Source of the DNA: Pollutimonas bauzanensis | GTDB taxonomy: Bacteria; Pseudomonadota; Gammaproteobacteria; Burkholderiales; Burkholderiaceae_B | Direction of reading: 5' to 3' | Length of the DNA stretch: 64,000 nucleotides | NCBI RefSeq assembly: GCF_900129885.1 | Contig: NZ_FQXE01000005.1 | Span: forward strand, 209,959 to 273,958 | Part shown: piece by piece, positions 51,827 through 60,090 of the stretch | Position numbering within the stretch: the stretch's first letter is position 1 | Layout of the letters: each line of letters begins with the position of its first letter | Translations under genes and position numbers: made by a program | The notes under the pieces: model-generated | Databases searched by the model: none | Seen by the model: only the letters and a program-made list of their open reading frames with translations | Told to the model about the DNA's origin: nothing

Positions 51827-52861
51827 ATGCGTTATAAAAAATTCGGACGTACCGGCCTATTCGTTTCGGAGCTCTGCCTTGGAACCATGACTTTCGGCGG
51901 CGGCGAAGGGATTTGGGGCCAGATCGGTGATCTGCAGCAGGCGCAGGCCGACCAGCTGATCGGCCACGCCCTGGACGCCGGTATCAACTTCATCGATACC
52001 GCCGACGTCTACTCGGACGGCCGCTCGGAAATCATTACGGGCCAGGCGCTCAGGAATCTGGGAGTCGCGCGCGAGAACGTGGTCGTCGCCACCAAAGTGT
52101 TTGGCGAGACCGGCGCCAAAGGCGTCAATTCGCGCGGCTTGTCCCGCTACCACATCATGGAGGGCGTCAAGGCCAGCCTTGCGCGCCTGCAACTGGACCA
52201 TATCGATCTGTACCAGATCCATGGCTTCGACCCCGCCACGCCGATCGAAGCGGCGCTGCTCGCGCTCGACAGCCTGGTCCAGCAAGGCCATGTGCGCTAC
52301 ATCGGCGTATCCAACTGGGCCGCCTGGCAGATCATGAAAGCGCTGGGCATCTCGGAGCGCCTCGGGCTCGCGCGGTTCGAGTCGCTGCAGGCTTACTACA
52401 CCATAGCCGGCCGCGATCTCGAACGCGAACTGATTCCGCTCCTGCAGAGCGAAGACGTCGGCCTGCTGGTCTGGAGCCCGCTCGCCGGCGGCCTGCTTAG
52501 CGGCAAGTACGGGCGCAATGTGCAGCCCGAAGAAGGCAGCCGCCGCAGCAAATTCGACTTTCCTCCGGTCAATGTGGAGCGGGCCTATGACTGCGTCGAT
52601 GCGATGCGCGATATCGCCCAGGCCAAAAGCGTTTCCGTGGCGCAGATCGCGCTCGCCTGGCTGCTGCACCAGAAGACGGTGACCAGCGTGATCGTCGGCG
52701 CCAAGCGTGTCGAGCAGCTCCAGGACAATATCGGGGCGACGCAGGTCAGGCTGAACGACGAAGAACTCGCTACACTGGCCAAAGTCAGCGCGCTGCCGTC
52801 CGAATATCCGGGGTGGATGCTCGAGCGCCAGGGCGCGCCGCGGCGCGAGCAGATGGCGTAG
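51827..52861 (+). CDS. Aldo/keto reductase
   Basis: A 344-residue NADPH-dependent enzyme. The tetrad is D (IDTADVYSDG), Y in the same motif, K (VATKVF) and H (YQIHGFD). The NADPH-binding end has SVIVGAKRVEQLQDN. It belongs to the YajO / AKR11-13-like group acting on aldehydes. The ATG has AGGAG 8 bases upstream. It is followed after 50 bases by a second aldo/keto reductase. No substrate can be assigned; aldehyde detoxification is a general possibility. Confidence 0.93.
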   Translation: MRYKKFGRTGLFVSELCLGTMTFGGGEGIWGQIGDLQQAQADQLIGHALDAGINFIDTADVYSDGRSEIITGQALRNLGVARENVVVATKVFGETGAKGVNSRGLSRYHIMEGVKASLARLQLDHIDLYQIHGFDPATPIEAALLALDSLVQQGHVRYIGVSNWAAWQIMKALGISERLGLARFESLQAYYTIAGRDLERELIPLLQSEDVGLLVWSPLAGGLLSGKYGRNVQPEEGSRRSKFDFPPVNVERAYDCVDAMRDIAQAKSVSVAQIALAWLLHQKTVTSVIVGAKRVEQLQDNIGATQVRLNDEELATLAKVSALPSEYPGWMLERQGAPRREQMA

Positions 52862-52911
52862 CGCCCTCGAACTTCCGCCCCGGCGCTGGCGCCGGCATTC
52901 CAGGAGCGACC

Positions 52912-53862
52912 ATGGTTCAATCCCCTACCCTGTTGCGCGGTACGCTCACCCGGGCGCAATTCCTGCGCTTGTGCGGTGGCCTTTCGGTCGCCGCCATGCT
53001 GCCGAAAACGGCCTGCGCCCTGTCCCCCGGGGCCGGGACGATGAACACGCGACCCATACCGTCGACGGGCGAAGCGCTGCCCGTGGTGGGCTGCGGGACC
53101 TACCGCGGTTTCGATCATGGCCCGGGCAGCGAGGAATATGCGCGGCTCCCGGGTGTGCTGGAATCGCTGCTCGACGCCGGCGGGAAGGTCGTCGATACGG
53201 CGGCCATTTATGGCCGCGCGGAGCGCAGCATCGGCGAGATCCTCGACGCGGGCAAGCTGCGCGGCCGGGTCTTCCTGGCGGGCAAGGTCTGGTCGTCCGG
53301 GCGCGAGGCCGGGCTGCGCCAGATGCGGCAGTCCATGCAAGACCTGCGCACGGACCGGCTGGACCTCATGCAAGTCCACAACCTGGTGGACTGGCGCACC
53401 CAGCTCTCCACCTTGCGGCTATGGCAGGCCGAGGGGCGCATCCGTTACATAGGCATTACGCATTACGAGAGTTCGGCGCACCGGGCCGTGGAGGCTGTCC
53501 TTCGCTCGGAGCCGGTCGATTTCCTGCAGATCAATTACTCCATGGACGAACCGGATGCGGCGGCGCGGCTGTTTCCGCTCGCCGCGGACCGGGGCGTCGC
53601 CGTCGTGGTCAACAGGCCTTTCGGCGGCGGCGGCCTGATGCGCCGGCTGCGCGGCCGGCCGCTGCCCGGCTGGGCCGGCGAGATCGGATGCTCGAGCTGG
53701 GCCCAGGTCCTGATCAAGTTCGTCCTGAGCCAGGCGGCGGTCAGCTGCGTCATCCCTGGCACGGGCAGTCCCGAACACATGCGCGACAACGCCGCCGCCG
53801 GCCGCGGCCCGCTTCCGGAAGCGGACTTCTGGCGGCAGCGCCAGGCCGAGGTCATGAGCTGA
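52912..53862 (+). CDS. Aldo/keto reductase with N-terminal export-like segment
   Basis: A 316-residue enzyme. The first 35 residues are RGTLTRAQFLRLCGGLSV and AAMLPKTACA, resembling a signal sequence with little charge. The body has VVGCGTYRGFDHG, VVDTAAIYGRAE, FLAGKVW and MQVHNLVD, with the tetrad D, Y, K, H in place. The C-terminal part is SCVIPGTGSPEHMRDN. The gene follows the first reductase by 50 bases and has AGGAG upstream. If it is exported it would need a cofactor in the periplasm, so Tat export of the folded form is a possible explanation. Confidence 0.85.
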   Translation: MVQSPTLLRGTLTRAQFLRLCGGLSVAAMLPKTACALSPGAGTMNTRPIPSTGEALPVVGCGTYRGFDHGPGSEEYARLPGVLESLLDAGGKVVDTAAIYGRAERSIGEILDAGKLRGRVFLAGKVWSSGREAGLRQMRQSMQDLRTDRLDLMQVHNLVDWRTQLSTLRLWQAEGRIRYIGITHYESSAHRAVEAVLRSEPVDFLQINYSMDEPDAAARLFPLAADRGVAVVVNRPFGGGGLMRRLRGRPLPGWAGEIGCSSWAQVLIKFVLSQAAVSCVIPGTGSPEHMRDNAAAGRGPLPEADFWRQRQAEVMS

Positions 53863-53893
53863 TGCGCCGCGGCGCATTACCCCCTTTCCGGGT

Positions 53894-54769
53894 TCAGGTC
53901 CGGCTGGCCGACCAGGCGCCGCCCTGCCCGCTGGCGACGCGGCCTGTGATGGTCTTGCCGTTGACCGTTCCGGTATAGCGGGCGCCGTTGGCCGTGAAGG
54001 AAATGGTGTTGCCCTCCATGCGGGCCTCCGAAATGGCTTGCTCGCCCAAGGTGCCGCTGAGCATCTGGAAGCGCTGCGTCAGTCTAAGCTCCTGATTGCC
54101 GAGCTGCCATGAGCCTTCGACCTTCGCCGGTACTATCCACAAGAAGGCTGTGCACCAGTGTTGGCAATCCTTGCTCACGGACGTGGCGTCGTCGGGCTCC
54201 CAATCGCCCATTCTGAACGAATTGGAAACGACGCGGGTGCCGGGCTTGAGGTCGAGGATGCGCGGACGAAGCTTGGCGTTGATTTCGGGAAGCAGGAACA
54301 TCGTGATGACTTGCGCCTCGGAGAGGTCGGTTTCGAACAGGTCCGCCGTCGCGAAGGTGGCGCGCTCGGCCAGGCCAGCCTGCTTGGCGTTCCTGCGGGC
54401 CAGGTCGGCCATATCCGGGTTGTATTCGATCCCGTGGGCCCTGAGGCCGCGCCGGGCCGCGGTGATGACGGTGCGGCCGTCGCCGGACCCCAGGTCGATC
54501 AGATAATCCTGCGGTGTCACCTTGGCGATGTCCAGCATTTTTTCGACCAGCGGCTGCGGCGTGGGCACCCAGATTACATCCTTGCCTTCCTGGCCTACGG
54601 CTGGCTCATACTCCGCCGCTGGCGCCATTCCTGGAAGGGCCATGACCAGGGCGAATGCCTGCGCCAGCAGCGCCCGGCCCAGTTTCCGGAGCCCATGGCC
54701 CATGTGCCCGGCATTTTCGCCCGGCCTTGCCGGCAGCCCTTGCGCCGCCGTAGGGAGAGAGATTTGCAT
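53894..54769 (-). CDS. Exported class I methyltransferase
   Basis: A 291-residue protein. A signal-like region lies at about 23-52 (GHGLRKLGRALLAQAFALVM), and the methyltransferase core has DYLIDLGSGDGRTVI and GIEYNPDMADLARRNA. The C-terminal third (about 195-291) is a beta-rich segment with WQLGNQELRLTQRFQ and FTANGARYTGTVNG. The ATG at 54769 has GGAG 7 bases upstream. A periplasmic SAM enzyme is puzzling because SAM is cytosolic; the signal could be a membrane anchor instead. Substrate unknown. Confidence 0.75.
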   Translation of the reverse strand: MQISLPTAAQGLPARPGENAGHMGHGLRKLGRALLAQAFALVMALPGMAPAAEYEPAVGQEGKDVIWVPTPQPLVEKMLDIAKVTPQDYLIDLGSGDGRTVITAARRGLRAHGIEYNPDMADLARRNAKQAGLAERATFATADLFETDLSEAQVITMFLLPEINAKLRPRILDLKPGTRVVSNSFRMGDWEPDDATSVSKDCQHWCTAFLWIVPAKVEGSWQLGNQELRLTQRFQMLSGTLGEQAISEARMEGNTISFTANGARYTGTVNGKTITGRVASGQGGAWSASRT

Positions 54770-54930
54770 GATGCTGCTCCTTTCAGGTTATTTGGCGCAG
54801 GCGGCCTGATTCCGGTTGCCGGCGCCTATCCCTTTACTGCATAATCGTACCGACAATTGGGGATGTTTGCCATACAAGAAGCAGACCGGGGAATTTCATT
54901 GACCACATTCGGGGGGGTTACTGGATGACC

Positions 54931-54942
54931 GCGAGCGCTCGC
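54931..54942. repeat. 12-base palindrome upstream of the APC permease
   Basis: GCGAGCGCTCGC is self-complementary and lies about 50 bases before the permease start. Possible operator or chance; no second copy was seen. Confidence 0.35.
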
Positions 54943-54992
54943 TGCCAGATTTTTTGCCGTGCCAGCAATTGCCATGCCTGCGGGCCGGCGTC

Positions 54993-56345
54993 ATGAATAC
55001 GGGCGCTACCGCCACCGTGAGCGCGCGCGCCGGCGCGCTCACGGTGCTCGACGGGGTGGCCGTATTGGTCGGCGTGGTCATAGGCATAGGCATATTCGGC
55101 TTCCCGCCGCTAGTCGCCCAATACACTGATTCCCCCCTGATCTACATGGCCTTGTGGGCGGCGGGCGGAGCGGTCATGCTGGTGGGCGCGCTATGCTACG
55201 CGGAACTGGGCTCGGCCTATCCCAATGCCGGCGGGGAATATCACTATCTGAGCCGCGCCTGGGGCTTGCGCACCGGCCTGCTGTTTGCCTGGGCGCGCGG
55301 CACGGTCATCCAGACCGGCGCCATTGCCGCCGTTGCCTTCATCTATGGCGACTACGCGCAGCAATTGTATGGGCTGGGTCCGCAAGGCGGCTCCATCCAC
55401 GCCGCGCTCAGCGTCGTCCTGCTCACGGCGCTGAACATCGCCGGCACGCGCCAATCGAAATGGATGCAGTTGGCGTTCACGGCGCTGACCCTGGCGGCGC
55501 TGAGTTCCGTGGTGGTGGCCGGGCTATTGACCGACACCGGGCCCGCGCCGCTCGCGCCGGCCGCGGGCCTTGCGGCGGACGGCTGGGCGGGCGCGTGGGG
55601 CATGGGCATGGTTTTCGTGCTGCTGACCTATGGCGGCTGGAATGAAACCGCCTACCTGTCCGCCGAATTGCGCAATCCCGCGCGCGACCTGCGCCGGGTG
55701 CTGATCATCGGCACAGTGGTCGTGACCGGCGCCTATCTCCTGATCAATTTGGCGTTTCTCGAAATCTTCGGGCTGCAGGGCCTGCGCCAGAGCCAGGCTG
55801 TGGGGGCCGACGTATTGCGCCTGACGGCGGGGCCGTATGCTGCAACCGCGCTGAGCGTGCTGGTTTGCTGCACGGCCCTGAGCACCATCAACGGCACGAT
55901 CATGACCGGGGCGCGCGTGTACTACGCCCTGGGGCGAGACCTGCCGCGCCTGCGCGCCCTGGGCGCTTGGAACGAACGCGGCCAGACCCCGGTGCGCGCC
56001 TTGCTGTTGCAAGGCGCCATCACCTTGGCCCTCATCATCTTCGGCGCGGTCGCCGACAACGGCGTACAGGCCATGGTGGCGTACACGGCGCCGGTATTCT
56101 GGCTGTTCATGATGCTGGTGGCGCTGTCCGTCTGGCGCCTGCGGCGCATCGATCCCGATCGACCGCGCCCGTTCAGGACTCCGGCCTACCCGTTCACCCC
56201 CGCCCTTTTCGCGCTGGTCTGCGCGGGCCTGGTGTGGTCCAGCACCCTCTATGCGGGAACCGGCGCGCTCGTGGGCCTGGGGGTGCTGGTTCTAGGCATG
56301 CCTGTCATCGCCCTGGCCAGGCGCGCGCCCGGCCGGCCCGGATGA
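54993..56345 (+). CDS. APC-family amino acid permease
   Basis: A 450-residue transporter with twelve helices. The first helix has VGVVIGIGIFGFPPLV, the typical substrate-binding GIGIF of the family. Later parts include YAELGSAYPNAGGEYHYL and VYYALGRDLPRL. It belongs to the amino acid/polyamine group of the LAT/CAT type. The start is uncertain: the ATG at 54993 has no clear ribosome site, and a GTG further down is possible. A large hairpin lies 20 bases after this ATG. Confidence 0.88.
   Translation: MNTGATATVSARAGALTVLDGVAVLVGVVIGIGIFGFPPLVAQYTDSPLIYMALWAAGGAVMLVGALCYAELGSAYPNAGGEYHYLSRAWGLRTGLLFAWARGTVIQTGAIAAVAFIYGDYAQQLYGLGPQGGSIHAALSVVLLTALNIAGTRQSKWMQLAFTALTLAALSSVVVAGLLTDTGPAPLAPAAGLAADGWAGAWGMGMVFVLLTYGGWNETAYLSAELRNPARDLRRVLIIGTVVVTGAYLLINLAFLEIFGLQGLRQSQAVGADVLRLTAGPYAATALSVLVCCTALSTINGTIMTGARVYYALGRDLPRLRALGAWNERGQTPVRALLLQGAITLALIIFGAVADNGVQAMVAYTAPVFWLFMMLVALSVWRLRRIDPDRPRPFRTPAYPFTPALFALVCAGLVWSSTLYAGTGALVGLGVLVLGMPVIALARRAPGRPG
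55013..55046 (+). promoter_or_regulatory. Perfect 14-base-pair hairpin in the APC permease start region
   Basis: Arms 55013-55026 and 55033-55046 are exact inverted copies with a 6-base loop. It begins 20 bases after the chosen ATG and would hinder translation initiation or act as a leader structure if the real start is downstream. Confidence 0.55.
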
Positions 56346-56366
56346 GTCTCGGCGGCCGCGCTGCCG

Positions 56367-57284
56367 CTAGCCCAGCGCGGTATCCAGCAGCATCATCAGC
56401 ACGAAGCCCAGTATCAAGCCTATGGTGGCGGCCGCTTCGTGGCCCTGGCGGTGGGACTCCGGAATGATCTCGTGGCTGATGACAAACAGCATGGCGCCCG
56501 CGGCGGCGGCCAGGCCCCACGGCAGCAGATAGGCCGAGATGCCGATTACCGCCACGCCGATGACGGCGGCCAGGGGTTCCACCATTCCCGACAGCACCGC
56601 CATGCCCGCCGAGAGACCGCGTCCGTACCCTATGCCCCTGAGCGCCAGGGCCACCACCATGCCTTCAGGCACATCCTGGATGGAAATCCCTATGGCCAAT
56701 GCCTGCGCCGCCAGTGCGTCGGGCCCGGTGAATCCGACGCCGATGGCCAGCCCCTCGGGGAGATTGTGCAGGGAAATGGCCAGTACGAACAGCCAGACGC
56801 GCTTGAGCTTCTTGGCGTGCACGCCTTCTATGCCTTTCACGAAATGCTCATGGGGCATGACGCGGTCTATCAACAGCAAACCCATGGCGCCCAGCAGCAC
56901 TCCGCAAGCCACGATGCCGCCCGCGCCCCATTCGCCGGCGCCCTGCGCTTTGGCCGCCGCCAGGGCCGGAATGATCAGGGAGAATGAGCTGGCCGCCAGC
57001 ATCACGCCAGCGCCAAAGCCCAGCATGCTGTCCGAGGCCCGCTGCGAAAAACTCAATGACAGGAAGACCGGCACGGTGCCCAGCGCGGTCGCCAGGGCCG
57101 CCATGGAACCGCCCCATAGCGCTCCCGACATCTTGTGGTCGGGGTCGACCAGCGCGGTATACAAGGCGACGCATAACAAAATCGCGCCTATCGCCAGGAT
57201 GGAAAAAGCCATCCAGTTGCGCAGTTTCGTGCGCTGCGCGCCGGATGGCGAGTTTTGCGCGGCGGTCGATAACGATTCTTCCAT
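56367..57284 (-). CDS. ZIP-family metal transporter
   Basis: A 305-residue transporter of the GufA/ZupT type with about eight helices. The metal-binding helices have SLHNLPEGLAIGVGF and SIQDVPEGMVVALAL; a third region is ISHEIIPESHRQGHE. It imports zinc and perhaps other divalent metals. The N-terminus (MEESLSTAAQNSP) is soluble. A perfect TATAAT lies upstream at 57336-57341. It is convergent with the APC permease gene, 21 bases away. Confidence 0.93.
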   Translation of the reverse strand: MEESLSTAAQNSPSGAQRTKLRNWMAFSILAIGAILLCVALYTALVDPDHKMSGALWGGSMAALATALGTVPVFLSLSFSQRASDSMLGFGAGVMLAASSFSLIIPALAAAKAQGAGEWGAGGIVACGVLLGAMGLLLIDRVMPHEHFVKGIEGVHAKKLKRVWLFVLAISLHNLPEGLAIGVGFTGPDALAAQALAIGISIQDVPEGMVVALALRGIGYGRGLSAGMAVLSGMVEPLAAVIGVAVIGISAYLLPWGLAAAAGAMLFVISHEIIPESHRQGHEAAATIGLILGFVLMMLLDTALG

Positions 57285-57335
57285 ATGGCATCCATGAAAG
57301 GCCCGGGAACGGCCAGTGGCATTGCGATTCCCAGC

Positions 57336-57341
57336 ATTATA
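57336..57341 (-). promoter_or_regulatory. -10 element of the ZIP gene
   Basis: A perfect TATAAT on the minus strand, 52 bases before the ATG. AAGCT occurs at 57346, 57353 and 57364 in the -10 to -35 region and could bind a metal-responsive regulator. Confidence 0.4.
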
Positions 57342-57539
57342 GTTAAAGCTGGAAGCTCCACTAAAGCTTGAAGCCCCGGGGAAATCCTGGCCAGGAGACA
57401 GCAATCGACATACCCGCCAAATGAAGGACGCGGACCGGCCCCTCGCGTCATGCGCTCCAGACGAGGCGATTGAAGCGCCGGGATCGAAAGTTGCTTGGAG
57501 GACAGCTTTCCTGCCTTACCCGCGTCAAGGAAAACTCAC

Positions 57540-57746
57540 GTGAAGATTTCGCTCAAGCCATTGAAGGAACAGCTCATCGTAATCACCGGCGCAAGCAGCG
57601 GGATAGGATTGGCGACGGCGCGCGAGGCCGCCCGGCGCGGCGCCCGCCTGCGCGGCCTTGCGCTGCGCGTCCAGGCACGGGAGCAAGGATTGAAACACCG
57701 ACGTGGAATGGTCCCCCCGCGCAGGCGCGGGTACAAAAGTTGCTGA
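57540..57746 (+). pseudogene. SDR N-terminal fragment
   Basis: A GTG start leads into KISLKPLKEQLIVITGASSGIGLATAREAARRGARL, read as two parts (KISLKPLKEQLIVITG and ASSGIGLATAREAARRGARL), a clear SDR nucleotide motif. After about 37 residues the similarity stops and the frame reads into basic sequence to a TGA at 57744-57746. The rest of the gene is absent. It ends 13 bases before the egtB start. The junction at about 57650 contains repeat-like sequence described separately. Confidence 0.7.
57675..57731. repeat. Two solitary CRISPR-repeat-like sequences
   Basis: 57675-57696 (22 bases) ends GGATTGAAAC and matches the 3' end of the type I-C repeat at about 19 of 22 positions as I recall it. 57710-57731 has the hairpin CCCGCGC-AG-GCGCGGG and resembles type I-E repeats. 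There is one copy of each, only 13 bases apart, and no cas gene or array in the window. Confidence 0.3.
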
Positions 57747-57759
57747 GGCGATTTCGATT

Positions 57760-59037
57760 ATGACAATGACTTCCTTGCTAGCCGCCGAACAGCCATTGGC
57801 CACCTTGCCGCGCACCTTCATGCTGCGCCAGTACATGCGCGTGCGGGCCTACAGCCTGGAGCTGGCCGCGCCGCTCTCGGCGGAAGACCAATGTGTGCAG
57901 TCCATGCCCGATGCCAGCCCCACGAAATGGCATCTGGCCCATACCACCTGGTTCTTCGAAACCCTGCTGCTGGGCCCTCACGCGCCGGCCTACCGGCCTT
58001 TCAACGAGCGCTACGCCTATCTTTTCAATTCCTATTATGAAACGCTGGGGCCGCGCCACCCGCGCCCGCGGCGCGGGCTGCTGACCCGCCCCTCGCTGGA
58101 AGAGATCCATGCCTATCGCCACTATGTCGACGCCGCCATGGAGGACCTGATCGAAAATTGCGACGCCCGGCTGTGGCTGGAGCTGCGGCCATTGCTGCTG
58201 CTGGGCTTGAATCATGAGCAGCAGCACCAGGAACTGCTGCTGACCGATATCCTGCATGTCCTCAGCTGCAACCCGCTGCTGCCGGCATACCGCAAGGGCG
58301 ACGACAAGGATTCGCTGTCGCCGTCCCTGGATGCGGCTCCCGGCCCGGTGTGGCTGGAATTTCCGGGCGCGGCGGCGGCTATAGGCAGCGACGCCCCCGG
58401 CGATGATGAATTCGCCTTCGACAATGAAACCCCGCGCCACGACGTGCTGCTGCAGCCGTATCAACTGGGCAGCCGGCTGGTGACCTGCGGCGAGTATGCC
58501 CAATTCATCGGCGATGGCGGCTACCGGCAGGCCGGCTTGTGGCTCTCGGATGGATGGGCGGCGGTGCAGGCGCAAGGCTGGCAAGCGCCGGCATACTGGG
58601 TGGCGGGCGGCGGCTCCGGCGCGGACGCCGCGGACTGGCAGGTATTCGGGCTGCAGGGCCTGCGCCCGCTGGCGCCGTCCGCCCCGGTGACCAACCTGAG
58701 TTTTTATGAAGCGGCCGCTTACGCCGAGTGGGCGGGAGCGCGCCTGCCGACCGAATTCGAATGGGAGGCCGCGGCCAGGGATCTGCGCATATCGCAGGCC
58801 ACCGGCCATGCCTGGCAATGGACCCGCTCCTCATACGACCCCTACCCCGGCTATCATCCGCCGGCCGGCGCGGTAGGCGAATACAACGGCAAGTTCATGG
58901 TCGGCCAGCTCGTGCTGCGCGGCAGCAGCTTTGCGACGCCGCCCGGCCACACGCGGGTCACCTATCGAAATTTCTTTCCGCCTGGCGCGCGCTGGCAGTT
59001 TTCCGGCTTGCGGCTGGCCAAGGACAAGCCATGCTGA
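57760..59037 (+). CDS. egtB: Ergothioneine biosynthesis sulfoxide synthase
   Basis: A 425-residue enzyme. An N-terminal DinB-like domain gives the iron ligands H61 (HLAHTTWFFE), H152 and H156 (NHEQQHQE). The C-terminal formylglycine-enzyme-like domain (about 200-425) has GAAYAEWAGARLPTEFEWE-like sequence and VTYRNFFPPGARW. It joins a thiol to trimethylhistidine using oxygen. The stop overlaps the egtD start by 7 bases. No egtA or egtC was seen, so it may use cysteine or another thiol, and a separate lyase elsewhere. Confidence 0.94.
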   Translation: MTMTSLLAAEQPLATLPRTFMLRQYMRVRAYSLELAAPLSAEDQCVQSMPDASPTKWHLAHTTWFFETLLLGPHAPAYRPFNERYAYLFNSYYETLGPRHPRPRRGLLTRPSLEEIHAYRHYVDAAMEDLIENCDARLWLELRPLLLLGLNHEQQHQELLLTDILHVLSCNPLLPAYRKGDDKDSLSPSLDAAPGPVWLEFPGAAAAIGSDAPGDDEFAFDNETPRHDVLLQPYQLGSRLVTCGEYAQFIGDGGYRQAGLWLSDGWAAVQAQGWQAPAYWVAGGGSGADAADWQVFGLQGLRPLAPSAPVTNLSFYEAAAYAEWAGARLPTEFEWEAAARDLRISQATGHAWQWTRSSYDPYPGYHPPAGAVGEYNGKFMVGQLVLRGSSFATPPGHTRVTYRNFFPPGARWQFSGLRLAKDKPC

Positions 59038-60020
59038 CCCGTCAACAAACCCATCGTCCGGCCGCCCTGGTGAGCGTGCCGGCCAACAGGCCGCCGGCCG
59101 GCGATTTCGCCGCCGATATGCTTGCCGCGCTCGCGGCCCGGCCGCGCTGCCTGTCGCCCAAATATTTCTACGATGAAAAAGGCTCCGCGCTGTTCGACCA
59201 GATATGCCAATTGCCTGAATACTATCCGACGCGCGCCGAACTGGCGCTGCTGGCAGCGCACGCCGCCGAAATCGCCGGACAGATAGGGCCGGACGCCGAG
59301 ATCGTCGAATTCGGCGCCGGTTCGCTGCGCAAGATACGGCTATTGCTCGATGCGCTGGACCACCCCGTGCGTTATGTGCCCCTCGATATTTCCGGCGCCC
59401 ATCTGGCCGCCTCCGCCAAGGCGCTGCAGCGCGGCTATCCCGGCCTGTCGGTGTTGCCCGTGGTGGCCGACTACACTGCCGCGCTGCCCTTGCCGCAGAA
59501 GGCCGGGGGCGCGGCGCGCCGCGTCGGTTTTTTCCCGGGCTCGACCATAGGCAATTTGAGCCCCGCCGAAGCCCTGGCCTTCCTGAAGCAGGCAGGCCGC
59601 GCCTTGCGCGGCGGGGCCTTGCTGCTGGGCGTCGACCTGGTCAAGGACCCGTCTGTCTTGCATGCGGCCTACAACGACGCGCAAGGCGTCACGGCGGCCT
59701 TCAATCTGAACCTGCTCGGCCGCGCGAACCGCGAACTGGATGCGGATTTCGACGTCTCCGGCTTCGTTCACAGCGCCTTTTACAACGCGCCGCTGCAGCG
59801 CGTGGAAATGCATTTGATGAGCCGGCGCGCCCAGCGGCTGCGGGTCTGCGGACAGTCCTTTGCCTTTGCCGAAGGCGAGACGCTGCATACCGAGAATTCC
59901 TATAAATTCACCATGGGCGGTCTGCGCGAGCTGGCCGTCAAAGCCGGTTTCGAGCCGGGCCCCGCCTGGACCGACCCGCAAGGACAGTTCTGCCTGCACT
60001 GGCTGCAAGCGCCGGCTTGA
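59031..60020 (+). CDS. egtD: L-histidine N-alpha-methyltransferase
   Basis: A 329-residue SAM enzyme that makes hercynine by trimethylating histidine. The motifs are LSPKYFYDEKGSALFDQI, EFGAGSLRKIRLLLDAL and FPGSTIGNL, and the later VDLVKDPSVLHAAYND is typical of the family. It overlaps egtB by 7 bases. Together they form the core of ergothioneine synthesis, a thiol antioxidant. The length is normal. The C-terminus ends CLHWLQAPA. Confidence 0.95.
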   Translation: MLTRQQTHRPAALVSVPANRPPAGDFAADMLAALAARPRCLSPKYFYDEKGSALFDQICQLPEYYPTRAELALLAAHAAEIAGQIGPDAEIVEFGAGSLRKIRLLLDALDHPVRYVPLDISGAHLAASAKALQRGYPGLSVLPVVADYTAALPLPQKAGGAARRVGFFPGSTIGNLSPAEALAFLKQAGRALRGGALLLGVDLVKDPSVLHAAYNDAQGVTAAFNLNLLGRANRELDADFDVSGFVHSAFYNAPLQRVEMHLMSRRAQRLRVCGQSFAFAEGETLHTENSYKFTMGGLRELAVKAGFEPGPAWTDPQGQFCLHWLQAPA

Positions 60021-60090
60021 TGGGCCCGCTCCCGGGCGCGGCATGCCAGTTGCTCCGCGGACATGGCGGCAATCAACTCAGGGAGCAGAC

